Assembly (NCBI RefSeq): GCF_038719015.1
Contig: NZ_CP152276.1
Span: 1,126,001 to 1,190,000 of the forward strand
Reading direction: 5' to 3'
DNA length: 64,000 nucleotides
Source: Nguyenibacter vanlangensis
GTDB taxonomy: Bacteria > Pseudomonadota > Alphaproteobacteria > Acetobacterales > Acetobacteraceae
Part shown: in pieces, positions 25,714 to 37,342 of the stretch
Position numbering within the stretch: position 1 is the stretch's first letter
Layout of the letters: each line of letters begins with the position of its first letter
The notes under the pieces: generated by a model
What the model was told of the DNA's origin: nothing
The model's input: the letters and a program-made list of their open reading frames with translations, nothing else
Database searches by the model: none
Translations under genes and position numbers: made by a program

Positions 25714-28700
25714 TGATTTCATCGCGCTCTGCCTGCGGCAGCGGCGCATCGTCTTCGCGGTCATGATCGTGCTGGTCGCGCTGGGCAGCCTGGCGTGGCA
25801 GATGATCCCGGTGGAAGCCTATCCCGACCTGGGCGCCGTGAACGTGCAGATCACCACCCAGGTGCCGGGTCTGGCGGCCGAGGAAATCGAGCAGCAGATC
25901 ACCATTCCGCTGGAGCGCCAACTGGCCAACACGCCCGGCCTGGTCGACAGCCGGTCGAGTTCGACCTTCGGCCTGTCGCTGATCACGCTGATCTTCCGCG
26001 ACGGGACGGATGTCTATTTCGCCCGCCAGCGCGTGACGGAACAGATGACCCAGGCGCCCCTGCCGCCGGGCATCACCCCGTCCCTGGGGCCGGTGACGGG
26101 GCCGGCGGGCGAGATCTATCGCTATACGCTGGAATCCGACCGCAAGAACCTGATGCAGTTGTCCGATATCCAGAAATGGATCGTCATTCCGGCGCTGATG
26201 CAGATTCCGGGGGTGGCCGCCATCAATAATTTCGGCGGCTTTACCAAGGAATACCAGATCGTCCTGGATCCGGCGGCGCTGTTTCGCTACGGCGTCGGGG
26301 TCAATGACGTCATCAGCGCCCTGCAGGCGAACAACGCCAACGCCGGCGGCGGGCGCATCACCCGTGGCGAGCAATCCTATATCGTGCGCGGCGTGGGGAT
26401 GGTGCACACGCTGGACGAGATGGGCGCCATCGCCGTCACCCAGCGCAACGGCGTGCCGATCCTGATCCGCGACCTGGGCCAGTTGCAGCTTGGCCACCAG
26501 GTGCGCGAGGGCGTCCTGGGCAAGAACGGCAATTCGGACACGATCGAGGGCATCGTCACGATGCTCAGCGGCCAGAACCCGTCGCTGGTGCTGCGGGACC
26601 TGCATGCCGCCGTCAGGCAGTTGCAGGCGCAGCTTGCCCCGATGGGCGTGCGCATCGTGCCCTATATCGACCGCGACAACCTGGTGCAGACCACGATCGA
26701 CAAGGTCACCCATACGGTGATCGAAGGCGTGGGCCTGGTCTTCATCATCCTGGTGCTGTTCCTGGGCAGTCCGCGCAGCGCCATCGTCGCCGCCGTGACC
26801 ATTCCGCTGGCGCTGGCCACGCTGTTCGTGCTGATGCACATGCTGGGCATGCCCGCCAACCTGTTCTCGCTCGGCGCGATCGATTTCGGCGTGATCGTGG
26901 ATGGCGCCATCGTGGTGACGGAGGCGATCCTGCGCATCCGCGAGGAGCATCCGGACCATGTGATGGACGAGGACGACATCCTGGCCGTCACCAAGCATGT
27001 CGGCAAGGCGATCTTCTTCGCGACGCTGATCATCATCGTCGCGTACGGGCCGCTGTTCGCCTTCCAGGGGTCCGAGGGGCGGCTGTTCCGCCCGATGGCC
27101 TTCACCGTCAGCTTCGCGCTGCTGGGCGCGCTGATCTGCTCGGTCGCGCTGACCCCTGCCCTGGCCTATCTGGCCATGCGCAAGCCGCACCGGCTGTTCC
27201 ACAACGCGCCGCTGGAGGCGCTGCATCACGGCTATCGCCGCCTGCTGACGCATATCGTGGACCGGCCATGGACGGCCTATCTGGGCGGGCTGGCGGCCTT
27301 TGTCCTGGTCGGCTGGCTGGGCGCGCACACCGGCCGCGAGTTCCTGCCCGACATCGACGAGGGCGCGCTGTGGCTGCAGGTCCAGCTTCCGTCGGGCCTG
27401 TCGCTGGACAAGGCCAGCGCCATGGCGGACGAGGTCCGGGCTGCGATCCGGTCCTTTCCCGAGGCCAGCTATGTCGTCACCCAGATGGGGCGCAACGATT
27501 CCGGCACCGATCCGTGGACGCCGTCGCATATCGAGGCGCCGGTCGGCCTGACGCCCTATGCCACCTGGCCGCACGGCGAAACCCGGGTGCAGTTCATCCG
27601 GCGCCTGCATGACCGCCTGGCCCGGATTCCCGGCGTCAGCTTCGGGATCAGCCAGCCGATCGCCGACAACATGAACGACCTGGTGGGCGGCGCGCACAGC
27701 CCGCTGGTGCTGCGCGTCTATGGCAACGATTTCAAGGAACTGCGCCGGATCGGCACCCAGATCGTCGGGATCATGCGCCAGGTTCCGGGCACGGTCGACG
27801 CCTCGATCTTCCAGGAGCCCGAAATCCCGCAACTGAACATCACGGTCGACCGGGAAGCGGCCGCGCGCTATGGCGTCTCGGGCACCGACATCATGAACGT
27901 CGTGCAGAACATGATCGGCGATGCGGCGATCGGCCAGGTCTATGTCGCCGACCGGATGTACGCCATGACGGCCCACATGCAGCGGCGGCTGAACAACAAC
28001 CTGCCGGCGATCGCGCAGATTCCGCTGACCGGGCTGAACGGCGCGCGGATCCCGCTGGGGCTGGTCGCCCATATCTCGCTGGAGACGGGCGAGGCCAATA
28101 TCGCCCATGAGATGAATCACCGGCAGATCACCATCCGCCTGGATAACGGCCAGCGTCCGCTGTCGCAGTATCTGGCGGACGCGCAGGCCCGCATCGGCGC
28201 GCAGGTCCATTTCGACGCCGCGCAATACCGGCTGGAATGGGCCGGCACCTTCCAGCAGGAGCAGCGCGCCCAGGCGCGCCTGACGGTGGCGCTGGCGATC
28301 ATGTTCGCGGTCATGCTGGTGCTGCTGTTCGGGCAGTTCGGGCGCATCCGCCAGGCCGTGCTGGTGCTGGCGGTGGTCCCGATGGCCACGCTGGGCGGGC
28401 TGATCGCGCTGGATCTGCGAGGCGAGACGCTGAACATCGCCACCGCCGTGGGCTTCATCGCCCTGTTCGGCGTCGCCGTGCAGAACGGCATCATCATGGT
28501 CTCGGCGATCAACCGGCTGCGCGGCGACGGCATGAAATTGCGCGACGCGGTGATCGAGGGGGCCAGCGAACGGTTCCGTCCGGTGCTGATGACCGCGACC
28601 GTCGCCAGCATGGGCATGCTGCCCGCGGCCCTGGCCACCGGCATCGGCACCGACGTGCAGCGCGGGCTGGCGACCGTCGTGGTCGGCGGGCTGGGCATTG

Positions 28701-28795
28701 CCACGCTGCTGACGCTGTTCATTTTGCCCACTTATTATTGCGAGATGGAAGAATGGTGCGCCCGCCGCGACGCCCGCAAGGGACGCCCGACATGA
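25706..28795 (+). CDS. heavy-metal type RND efflux pump, CusA/CzcA family
   Basis: The inner-membrane proton antiporter of the tripartite pump, 1029 residues with the usual twelve hydrophobic segments and two large periplasmic loops. It starts with the HME-subfamily pattern PVEAYPDLGAVNVQITTQVP and GLAAEEIEQQITIPLERQ. The fourth membrane segment has IDFGVIVDGAIVVTE, with Asp393, Asp399 and Glu406 forming the proton-relay set of divalent-cation exporters. This supports Co/Zn/Cd/Ni type substrates rather than drugs; the metal is not certain. The stop overlaps the start of the outer-membrane gene as ATGA. Confidence 0.93.
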   Translation: MINDFIALCLRQRRIVFAVMIVLVALGSLAWQMIPVEAYPDLGAVNVQITTQVPGLAAEEIEQQITIPLERQLANTPGLVDSRSSSTFGLSLITLIFRDGTDVYFARQRVTEQMTQAPLPPGITPSLGPVTGPAGEIYRYTLESDRKNLMQLSDIQKWIVIPALMQIPGVAAINNFGGFTKEYQIVLDPAALFRYGVGVNDVISALQANNANAGGGRITRGEQSYIVRGVGMVHTLDEMGAIAVTQRNGVPILIRDLGQLQLGHQVREGVLGKNGNSDTIEGIVTMLSGQNPSLVLRDLHAAVRQLQAQLAPMGVRIVPYIDRDNLVQTTIDKVTHTVIEGVGLVFIILVLFLGSPRSAIVAAVTIPLALATLFVLMHMLGMPANLFSLGAIDFGVIVDGAIVVTEAILRIREEHPDHVMDEDDILAVTKHVGKAIFFATLIIIVAYGPLFAFQGSEGRLFRPMAFTVSFALLGALICSVALTPALAYLAMRKPHRLFHNAPLEALHHGYRRLLTHIVDRPWTAYLGGLAAFVLVGWLGAHTGREFLPDIDEGALWLQVQLPSGLSLDKASAMADEVRAAIRSFPEASYVVTQMGRNDSGTDPWTPSHIEAPVGLTPYATWPHGETRVQFIRRLHDRLARIPGVSFGISQPIADNMNDLVGGAHSPLVLRVYGNDFKELRRIGTQIVGIMRQVPGTVDASIFQEPEIPQLNITVDREAAARYGVSGTDIMNVVQNMIGDAAIGQVYVADRMYAMTAHMQRRLNNNLPAIAQIPLTGLNGARIPLGLVAHISLETGEANIAHEMNHRQITIRLDNGQRPLSQYLADAQARIGAQVHFDAAQYRLEWAGTFQQEQRAQARLTVALAIMFAVMLVLLFGQFGRIRQAVLVLAVVPMATLGGLIALDLRGETLNIATAVGFIALFGVAVQNGIIMVSAINRLRGDGMKLRDAVIEGASERFRPVLMTATVASMGMLPAALATGIGTDVQRGLATVVVGGLGIATLLTLFILPTYYCEMEEWCARRDARKGRPT

Positions 28796-30315
28796 TCGCC
28801 CGCGCGCGACGCCCGTGGCGCCGGGCCCTGTGCCGTGCGGCCCTGCTGAGCACCGTACTGAGCACCGTACTGGGCGCCACGCTGGATCTGGGCGGCTGCG
28901 CGGTCGGGCCGGATTTCCGGCATCCGGCCGCGCCGGCCACCCGTTTCGCGCAGGGCGGACAGCCGGCCGGCACCGTGGGCACGGCCGATCCGGCCGGCGC
29001 GGTCCAGACATTCCACCCCGGAGCGGACATTCCGGCCCAATGGTGGATGCTGTTCCATTCGCCGGCGCTGGACCGGCTGATCCGCCATGCGCTGGCCAAC
29101 AGCCCGACGCTGGACGCGGCCCGCCACGCCCTGCGCGTAGCCGACGAAAACCGCAAGGCGCAGATGGGGCCGCTGTACCCCAGCATCTCGGTGATGTACA
29201 ACCCGGCGCGCTTCAAGACCTCGCGCACCTACTCGGCGGTGCCGGCCAACAATAGCTGGCTGTATACGGTGCATACCGCGCAGCTCAATATCGCCTATCA
29301 GCCCGATATCTGGGGCGGGGTCCGGCGCGGCATCGAGGTCACGACCGCGCAGCGCGATTCCGCGCGCTATCAGTTGGAGGCGACCTATCTGACGCTGACG
29401 GGCAACCTGGTGCAGGCCGTGATCGCCTATGCCGCGCTGCGGGCGCAGATCGACACGGTGCAGAGCCTGATCGCGAGCCAGCAGCGGATCCTCGATTCCA
29501 GCGTGCGCCAGCAGGCGCTGGGCCAGTTGGCGGATGCCGACATCGCCCAGCAGCGCGCGCAACTGGCGCAGGACCAGGCGATGCTGCCCCCGCTGCAACA
29601 GCAACTGGCGCAGCAGCATGACCAGATCGCGGCCCTGGCCGGCGACATGCCGGACGACCCGACGCCCGATTTCACCCTGGACGGGCTGACGCTGCCGCGG
29701 GACCTGCCGGTCAGCCTGCCGGCGCGCCTGATCGACCAGCGGCCGGACATCAAGGTGGCCGAGGCGGACTGGCATGCCGCGTGCGCGCAGATCGGCGTCG
29801 CCATCGCCAACCGGCTGCCGAATATCCAGTTGAACGCGCAGCCCGGCTTTGCCGCCGCGTCGGTGGGGCAGATGTTCGCCCCCGGCTATGGCCAGTGGAT
29901 GATCGCCGGCACGCTGACCCAGCCGTTGTTCCAGGGGTTCCAGTTGCTGCACCAGGAGCGCGCGGCCCGCGCGGCCTATGACCAGGCCGCTGCGCAATAT
30001 CGCGCCGCCGTGGTGTCCGCCGTGCAGGACGTGACCGACAGCCTGGTTGCCGTCAGGACCGACGCGTCCACGCTGGTCGCCGACGCCGATGCCGAGCGCG
30101 CGGCGGCGCGCAGCCTGGACATCACCCGGTCCCGGCTGGGGCTGGGCGACGCCAGCCAGGTCGCGCTGCTGGCGGCCGAGCAGGCCGAATTGCAGGCCCG
30201 GCTGACGCTGGTGCAGGCCCGCGCCGCCCGTCTGTCAGATACGGCCGGCCTGTTCCATGCGCTGGGCGGCGGCTGGTGGAACCGGGCCGGGGCGGACGGC
30301 GCGCCACAGGGTTAA
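28792..30315 (+). CDS. outer-membrane efflux lipoprotein, NodT/OprM family
   Basis: The exit duct of the tripartite pump. The 507-residue product begins with a signal peptide and a lipobox-like end at LGGCAVGPDF, the standard N-terminus of OprM-type factors. It has two TolC-like repeats of long helices with FHSPALDRLIRHALANSPTL, IDQRPDIKVAEADWHAACAQ and the beta-barrel segments between. A 12-bp tandem duplication in the signal-peptide codons gives the repeated STVLSTVL. Translation is coupled to the RND gene by the ATGA overlap. All three pump genes form one operon. Confidence 0.92.
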   Translation: MIARARRPWRRALCRAALLSTVLSTVLGATLDLGGCAVGPDFRHPAAPATRFAQGGQPAGTVGTADPAGAVQTFHPGADIPAQWWMLFHSPALDRLIRHALANSPTLDAARHALRVADENRKAQMGPLYPSISVMYNPARFKTSRTYSAVPANNSWLYTVHTAQLNIAYQPDIWGGVRRGIEVTTAQRDSARYQLEATYLTLTGNLVQAVIAYAALRAQIDTVQSLIASQQRILDSSVRQQALGQLADADIAQQRAQLAQDQAMLPPLQQQLAQQHDQIAALAGDMPDDPTPDFTLDGLTLPRDLPVSLPARLIDQRPDIKVAEADWHAACAQIGVAIANRLPNIQLNAQPGFAAASVGQMFAPGYGQWMIAGTLTQPLFQGFQLLHQERAARAAYDQAAAQYRAAVVSAVQDVTDSLVAVRTDASTLVADADAERAAARSLDITRSRLGLGDASQVALLAAEQAELQARLTLVQARAARLSDTAGLFHALGGGWWNRAGADGAPQG

Positions 30316-30439
30316 GGGTCTGGTGTCTGTCGCGTTGGAGAAACCTCTGCTGCGCGCCGTCCGGGTGGGGTTCCACGTCCTTTGGATGCGGCGTGGCGTA
30401 GTTCATGCATCATGTGCGAATCGAATCTTGAATGACATG

Positions 30440-30470
30440 CAGTCATTGACTAATTTGTTGTCAGTGACTG
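30440..30470. promoter_or_regulatory. inverted repeat upstream of fitAB, antitoxin operator candidate
   Basis: CAGTCATTGAC and GTCAGTGACTG, separated by nine bases, form an 11-bp inverted repeat with one mismatch. It ends 12 bp before the antitoxin ATG. FitA-type ribbon-helix-helix antitoxins bind such inverted repeats and repress their own operon, with the toxin as co-repressor. Confidence 0.6.
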
Positions 30471-30482
30471 ATGGAGATATCC

Positions 30483-30728
30483 ATGGCCGTCATGACTATC
30501 CGCAATTTTGACGACGGTCTCAAGAAACGGCTCCGCATCAGAGCGGCCATGCATGGTCGGTCCATGGAAGAGGAGGCGCGCGATATTTTGCGTACCGTCC
30601 TCTCCACCGAAAACCCGGCACCGTCGGACCTCGGCCGGGCTATTCGTCAACGTTTCGCCAAGCTGGGCGGGGTTGATCTGCCGGCCCTGCCGCGCGAGGC
30701 GATCCGGGACGTGGATTTCGGTGTGTGA
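30483..30728 (+). CDS. fitA: FitA-type ribbon-helix-helix antitoxin
   Basis: An 81-residue antitoxin that binds DNA and masks the partner toxin. It begins MAVMTIRNFDDGLKKRLRIR, the ribbon-helix-helix strand and first helix, followed by GRSMEEEARDILRTVL, the usual second helix of FitA/VapB proteins. The C-terminal 30 residues would wrap the toxin. The ATG at 30483 is used because it matches the family start; the ATG four codons upstream lies at the edge of the inverted repeat. Its stop overlaps the toxin start. Confidence 0.88.
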   Translation: MAVMTIRNFDDGLKKRLRIRAAMHGRSMEEEARDILRTVLSTENPAPSDLGRAIRQRFAKLGGVDLPALPREAIRDVDFGV

Positions 30729-31147
30729 TCGTCCTCGACACCAACGTTATCTCGGAGCTTATGAAGCCCGAGCCTGACAAGCGCGTGTTGGGCTGGGTAT
30801 CCAGTCTGCCGATGTCCGGCTTGTTCATCACCACGGTGACTCAGGCCGAGATCCTCTACGGGCTTGCGTTGCTGCCACACGGACGGCGACGCGACGGGCT
30901 GATCGGGGCGGCCCGTGCCATGTTCGATGAGGATTTTTCCGGCCGGATTCTGCCGTTCGACGGCGACGCCGCCCATGCTTATGCCGACATAGCCTCTGAA
31001 CGGCGACGGGCTGGGGAGCCCATCAGCCAATTCGATGCTCAGATCGCCGCGGTGACCCGCTCCCGGGGCGCCGCTTTGGCGACACGAAACATCCGCGATT
31101 TCATCGAATGTGGGATCACACTCGTAAACCCGTGGAATGAAGGGTGA
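30725..31147 (+). CDS. fitB: FitB/VapC-type PIN domain toxin
   Basis: A 140-residue PIN-domain RNase. It shows the acidic residues of the active site: Asp in MIVLDTNVISEL, Glu in VTQAEILYGL and Asp in QFDAQIAAV with the following RNIRDF. The GTG start overlaps the antitoxin stop as GTGA, so the pair is co-translated. Complexes of this type usually cleave tRNA or other structured RNA. Both partners look intact, so the module is probably active. Confidence 0.9.
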   Translation: MIVLDTNVISELMKPEPDKRVLGWVSSLPMSGLFITTVTQAEILYGLALLPHGRRRDGLIGAARAMFDEDFSGRILPFDGDAAHAYADIASERRRAGEPISQFDAQIAAVTRSRGAALATRNIRDFIECGITLVNPWNEG

Positions 31148-31281
31148 ACCGAAACCGACCGTGAGGGACGAAGGTACATCTTCGCCGTCCGAAAGATACG
31201 CTGGAACCGCCCCTGTCACCGTTGTTTTGGGTGCCATTGTTTGGGTCGCCATCGTTTAGGCGGGATTCGCGCGCGTTGCGT

Positions 31282-31743
31282 TCAGCAGATCAGGGCGGTG
31301 CCGACTGCGCGGCAGGCGCCCTGGGGGGTGCCCTGCCCGTTCCGGATGGTCCAGGTGCCGGGGCCGGTCGGCTGGGCGTGGTAGGTGCCGCGCATGGCCT
31401 GGCCCTGGCGGGCGATGTCGGCGTTGAGCCATTGCTCTTCGGGCGTCTGCGGCATGGACGGGCCTGGCGGTGCCGCCTGGCGCTGCTGCTGCAGGATGGT
31501 CAGCCGTGCCCGGTCGCGATCGATCGCTTCCTGCGCGCGTTGGCGGGCGGCGAACTGGCGCTGCTGGATTTCGGTCTGCAATTGCATGCGCAATTGCTCT
31601 CGCGCGGCGGGGTTGGGGGGACAGGCGCCCGGGTTCGCCCCGCAGCCGAACTGCGCCCGGGCGGGCGGCGCGCCGAGCGCCGCCAGCAGGATCACGGCCC
31701 ATAGCGCGCGGCGGCGGCCGATGCCTGTCGGGGCGCCGGTCAT
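31282..31743 (-). CDS. small exported protein of unknown function
   Basis: About 153 residues with a signal peptide (GRRRALWAVILLAALGAPPA, cut at RAQ). The mature part starts with FGCGANPGACPPNPAAREQ, then has a long charged Gln-rich helix (QLQTEIQQRQFAARQRAQEA). It ends with a compact domain containing TYHAQPTGPGTWTIRNGQGT and a final Cys pair. No family recognised. It lies eight bases after the dienelactone hydrolase gene, so it is probably the last gene of the acs operon. Confidence 0.6.
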   Translation of the reverse strand: MTGAPTGIGRRRALWAVILLAALGAPPARAQFGCGANPGACPPNPAAREQLRMQLQTEIQQRQFAARQRAQEAIDRDRARLTILQQQRQAAPPGPSMPQTPEEQWLNADIARQGQAMRGTYHAQPTGPGTWTIRNGQGTPQGACRAVGTALIC

Positions 31744-31751
31744 GGGACCGG

Positions 31752-32566
31752 TCAGGGCGCGCCGGGCGCGAAGCTGTTGGCCAGCCATTGCCGCATCAGG
31801 CTGTAGGCGCGTCGTGCCGCCGCCGGGTCGTAGCGGCACATGCCCGTGGGGGAAGTTGCCTCGGTCTCGGTGAAGCAATGGACGGCGTGGCCGATCACGA
31901 CGAACTGCCAGGGTGCGGGGGCCTGGCGCATTTCGTCCATGAAGCCGGCGAAATCGGGGGCGGTCGTGGCGTCGTCCGCCCCGTTCATCGCCAGCACGGC
32001 GGCATGAATGGCGCGTGCCCGCGCCGGATCGTCGGTCGTCAGATTGCCGTGGAACGACACGACGGCCCTGACGTCCGCCCCGCTGCGCGCCAGGTCCAGC
32101 ACCGCGGTGCCGCCGAAGCAGAATCCGATGGCCGCCAGCCGTGCCAAATCGATCGGCGCCGACCCGGCCTGCGCCTTGAGCACCGCCAGCGCGTGGCCGA
32201 TCCGCCGCCGCATCAGGGCGCGGTCGGCCATCAGCGGCCGGATGGCGGCCATGGATTGCGCGTCGTCCCTGGGCCGGATCGCCGCGCCGTACATGTCGGT
32301 CAGCAGAATGACGTAATCCTGGCCGGCGATCATGCGCGCCTTGTCGATGGCGATCGCATTCACGCCATGCCAGTTGGGCACCATCACCAGGCCGGGCCGA
32401 AGCGTGCGCACCGCGTCGTCATAGACCAGGACGCTGTCGAAGCGCGTGCCGTCCAGCACCCAACTGACGGGACGGGCGACCATATGGGCCTGCGCGATGG
32501 CCGGCAGCAGGCAGGCCAGCACGGCCAGCGCGCAGGCCCGGCCGAGCAGGCTCATGCTCCGCTTCG

Positions 32567-32570
<4 letters not shown>
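31752..32570 (-). CDS. dienelactone hydrolase family protein, exported
   Basis: A 272-residue alpha/beta hydrolase with a signal peptide (LLGRACALAVLACLLPAIAQ, cut at A-H). The nucleophile elbow is GFCFGG with Cys in place of Ser, as in dienelactone hydrolases. The acid is probably the Asp in NGADDATT and the base the His in VVIGHAVHCF. Substrate is not predictable. The GTG at 32570 overlaps the acs stop as GTGA; an ATG five codons later is an alternative. An exported location is unusual for this family. Confidence 0.8.
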
Positions 32571-34510
<1,940 letters not shown>

Positions 34511-34570
34511 CGCGATGTCGTTCCCCGCCTGTCCTGCCCGATGGGGGCTCCTCTAACGAAGCCTCTCATA

Positions 34571-34600
34571 ATCCACTCTATATGAATCCACTCTATATGA
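34571..34600. repeat. exact tandem 15-bp repeat upstream of acsA
   Basis: ATCCACTCTATATGA occurs twice in a row without a mismatch. On the coding strand of acsA the unit contains CATATAGAG, which resembles a minus-10 region. It lies 61-90 bp before the start codon and could be a doubled promoter element or operator. Confidence 0.75.
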
Positions 34601-34638
34601 CGCGCCGGGCCGGTGCGACGAGATATAGCCGGGCGCGG

Positions 34639-34670
34639 AAAAAAAGCCCCGGCGGAAGACCGCCGGGGCT
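34639..34670 (-). terminator. rho-independent terminator of the TonB-dependent receptor gene
   Basis: AGCCCCGGCGG and CCGCCGGGGCT form an 11-bp perfect stem with a four-base loop. On the minus strand seven T residues follow. It lies about 60 bp after the receptor stop codon and ahead of acsA, so it separates the two units. Confidence 0.9.
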
Positions 34671-34730
34671 GCTGGAGGGCGCGACAGGGCCGAGGAACAG
34701 GCCCAGGATAAAGGGACTCGGGAAAAGGGA

Positions 34731-37052
34731 TTACAGGCCGACCGGCACCGAAAGCGACAGGAAGATGCCGCGCCCGGCCTGGGTGTTGAACAGCGGCGTC
34801 TTGTCCGCCGCATAGCCGAAGAAATAGACGATCTTGTGGCTGTTCAGCAGGTTGGAGACGTTCATCCGCACCTTGACCGGGGGAACCCAGCCATTGGTCT
34901 TGGGGAACGTATAGGCCAGGGAGAAATCGAGCTGCGAGAACGGGTCCATGCCCTGCCGCTGGTTGGTGTCGCCGTAGCGGCTGCCGACCCATTTTTCGAT
35001 CAGCGACGCGTAGACGCCGTCATGTTCGTAGATCAGGCCGCCGGCCATCGTCGCTTCCGGCGCGTTGGCGACCCACTGGTCGGTCTTCTTGAGCTTGGCC
35101 TGGTTGATGCTGCCGTTGGCGAACAGGGTGAAGCCGCGCCCCAGGAAGATCGAGCCCTCGGCCTCGGCGCCGTAATAGTTCACGCCGCCCTGGTTGAAAT
35201 ATTCGGTGTTCTGGCCGATCGTCCGGCTGGCCACCAGATTGTCGAAATCGATATAATAGACGTCGCCGGACAGGGTGAAACGGCGGCTCTGCCAGGCGGT
35301 GCCGATCTGGTAGTTCATGGTGTTTTCGGGGCTGACCTGGTTTTTCGACGGATCGCCGACATAGAAATAGGCCAGGTCAGGCGCCAGGAAACCCCGCGCG
35401 ACCTGCAGGTAGGCGGACCAGTTCGGGCTTGCCATGTAATGCACGTTGATCGACGGCATCGGGGCCGAATAGCTCTGGCTGTAGTTCAGCGGGGCGCCGG
35501 TCTTCTGGTTGACCGGTGCCTCGATGTCGCGGTTCAGGATATTGTATTTGAACCCGGGGTTGATCGTCAGGTTCGGCAGGGCGTGGATCGCCAACTGAAG
35601 ATAGGGCTGCATGCTGAGATTCTGGTCGTGCATGAAACGATCCAGCGCCGCGGGCTCGCCGTTCGCCTTGATGGTCGGCGGATTCAGCGCGCCGCCCTGC
35701 GTCCAGTCGACTTCATATTGCTGGCGGCCGTTGCTTTGATGCTCGATCCACAGGCCCAGATGGGCATTGACGATGCCGAACCCGCGCGAGAGGTCGAACG
35801 TGTCGCCCCAGGCGCGGTAGTCGTTATGCATCCGCTGGCCCGGGATGTCGTCGCCCGCCGGGCTGTAATAGGTCTTGGAATAGGCGAGCGTGCTGGACAG
35901 GTTGCCGTTCACGTCGCCGGCATTGTCCCCGTGATGGACGTAGGCGTAGGTATAGACCTTGTTGTTCAGAAGCCAGCCGGCGCCCAGGTCGAAATTCAGG
36001 CCGATATATTCCATATCGGTCTGGATATGGTCGACATTGATGTTCTGGTAATTCTGCGCGTGCGGATTGTTCGACAGGCCGTAATTCGGGCCGTATGTCG
36101 CGATCTCCTTCAGCGACACGCCGGGCGGCACGTCCTGCACGATGCGGTTGTGCATCGCCATGACGGTCAGGGTCGTGGACCGGCCGACCGGCTGCACCCA
36201 CTTGCCCATGAAATTGGCGCGGTGCTGGTCGGCGTAGGTCAGGTAGCCATTGCTGTCCAGCGCCTCCATGTCGACGAAGAAGGCGCCGCCGTTCAGGGAT
36301 TTCAGGCGGCCGCTGTCGAATTCGCCGCCGTAATTGTTGGTGCTCCACGACCCCACGCTGCCGTAGGCCTCGGCCGTCGCGCGGTCCAGCGGATTCTTGG
36401 TCGTGACGCTGATGGTGCCGCCGAACGTGGCGTAGCCGATGGTCGAGGCGTCGCCCGGCCCGCGATCCACGCTCATGTCGCCCAGGTCGTGCGCCATGAA
36501 ATAGTTGGTGGAGTGATGCGTGAAATTGTTGGTGTCGGCAAACGGGATGCCGTCCAGCAGGACGTTGTACTGGCCGTCCTGGAAGCCGCGGATCGACAGG
36601 CCCTGGCTTTCGGAGAGGCCGGGGCCGTTGGTCGAAATCGCGGTCACGCTGGGCGAGATCGCCGCGATCGTATCGTAGTTGGCGCTGGGCGGCGCGTTGT
36701 TCTGGATGAAATGCTGGCTGATGACCGAGGTCGGCTGGAAGGCGGCGAGCGGGGCCTTGCTCGGCGCCTGGTAGGCGGCGGAATTGACCAGTTGATGCCC
36801 GATCGATTCGATCTGTTCGGGCCGTTGTCCGGCCTGGATGGCGGTGCGCCGCGCCTGGCTCTTCTGCCGTGCGGCCGATTCCGCCTGCGCGGGCTGGACC
36901 TGGCCGTCATCCTGCCCCGCCCGGGCGGCGAGCGCCGTGGCGGCGTTGAAGATCATGCCGGCGCAGATCAGCGACGTCGACGCCAGACCGCATGCGCGGC
37001 GGCCGATCGTACGGCTTGCCGCGCGGTGACCGGAAACAACAAGACGATTCAT
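34731..37052 (-). CDS. TonB-dependent outer-membrane receptor
   Basis: An outer-membrane transporter, about 773 residues. A long signal region (to about residue 45, ending ALAARA) is followed by a Gln-rich linker. The plug domain covers about residues 80-220 (SQGLSIRGFQDGQYNVLLDG, then GTISVTTKNP), and a 22-strand barrel fills the rest and ends GRGIFLSLSVPVGL. It carries no N-terminal signalling domain, so it is not of the FecA sigma-regulated type. ATG 37052 has AGGG seven bases upstream; a TTG five codons earlier lacks this. The substrate is unknown; the FetAB-like genes next to it hint at iron but are not proof. Confidence 0.9.
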   Translation of the reverse strand: MNRLVVSGHRAASRTIGRRACGLASTSLICAGMIFNAATALAARAGQDDGQVQPAQAESAARQKSQARRTAIQAGQRPEQIESIGHQLVNSAAYQAPSKAPLAAFQPTSVISQHFIQNNAPPSANYDTIAAISPSVTAISTNGPGLSESQGLSIRGFQDGQYNVLLDGIPFADTNNFTHHSTNYFMAHDLGDMSVDRGPGDASTIGYATFGGTISVTTKNPLDRATAEAYGSVGSWSTNNYGGEFDSGRLKSLNGGAFFVDMEALDSNGYLTYADQHRANFMGKWVQPVGRSTTLTVMAMHNRIVQDVPPGVSLKEIATYGPNYGLSNNPHAQNYQNINVDHIQTDMEYIGLNFDLGAGWLLNNKVYTYAYVHHGDNAGDVNGNLSSTLAYSKTYYSPAGDDIPGQRMHNDYRAWGDTFDLSRGFGIVNAHLGLWIEHQSNGRQQYEVDWTQGGALNPPTIKANGEPAALDRFMHDQNLSMQPYLQLAIHALPNLTINPGFKYNILNRDIEAPVNQKTGAPLNYSQSYSAPMPSINVHYMASPNWSAYLQVARGFLAPDLAYFYVGDPSKNQVSPENTMNYQIGTAWQSRRFTLSGDVYYIDFDNLVASRTIGQNTEYFNQGGVNYYGAEAEGSIFLGRGFTLFANGSINQAKLKKTDQWVANAPEATMAGGLIYEHDGVYASLIEKWVGSRYGDTNQRQGMDPFSQLDFSLAYTFPKTNGWVPPVKVRMNVSNLLNSHKIVYFFGYAADKTPLFNTQAGRGIFLSLSVPVGL

Positions 37053-37342
37053 GAAAACCCTCGACAATTCATGTCGGTCGCATCAGCCAAGTGGTAGCGA
37101 TCACGACAGTCGAGGGGTCTCTTATCACGGGTCTGTGTGGAGACCCGTGAAGTTGTCATTCCAATTATGTGAAGAAATTATGTATTTTTTGGCGATTTTT
37201 TAAGAGAAAAATAATGGAATTGTTGTATTTCCATCACAGATGCTGCGCGCCGGCAATAGATGCGTCACGAGAGCGATTTGTAGCATAAACAACGAAGCCC
37301 GGCGCCCTGTCGGGGGCGCGCCATGCCGGATCCGTGGATGGT

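Noticed and set aside
28847..28871. 12-bp tandem duplication in the outer-membrane efflux gene as a regulatory repeat
   Set aside because: It lies inside the signal-peptide codons and is in frame; simple slippage explains it.
25520..29011. Long open frame of over 1100 codons on the minus strand across the metal efflux pump
   Set aside because: It runs antisense to a clear CzcA-type gene; it is rich in Arg, Gln, Asp and His, as expected from reverse reading of GC-rich codons, and shows no family motif.
34836..37097. Open frame of about 750 codons on the plus strand opposite the TonB-dependent receptor
   Set aside because: The receptor has plug and barrel features, a start with a ribosome site and a terminator; the opposite frame has none.
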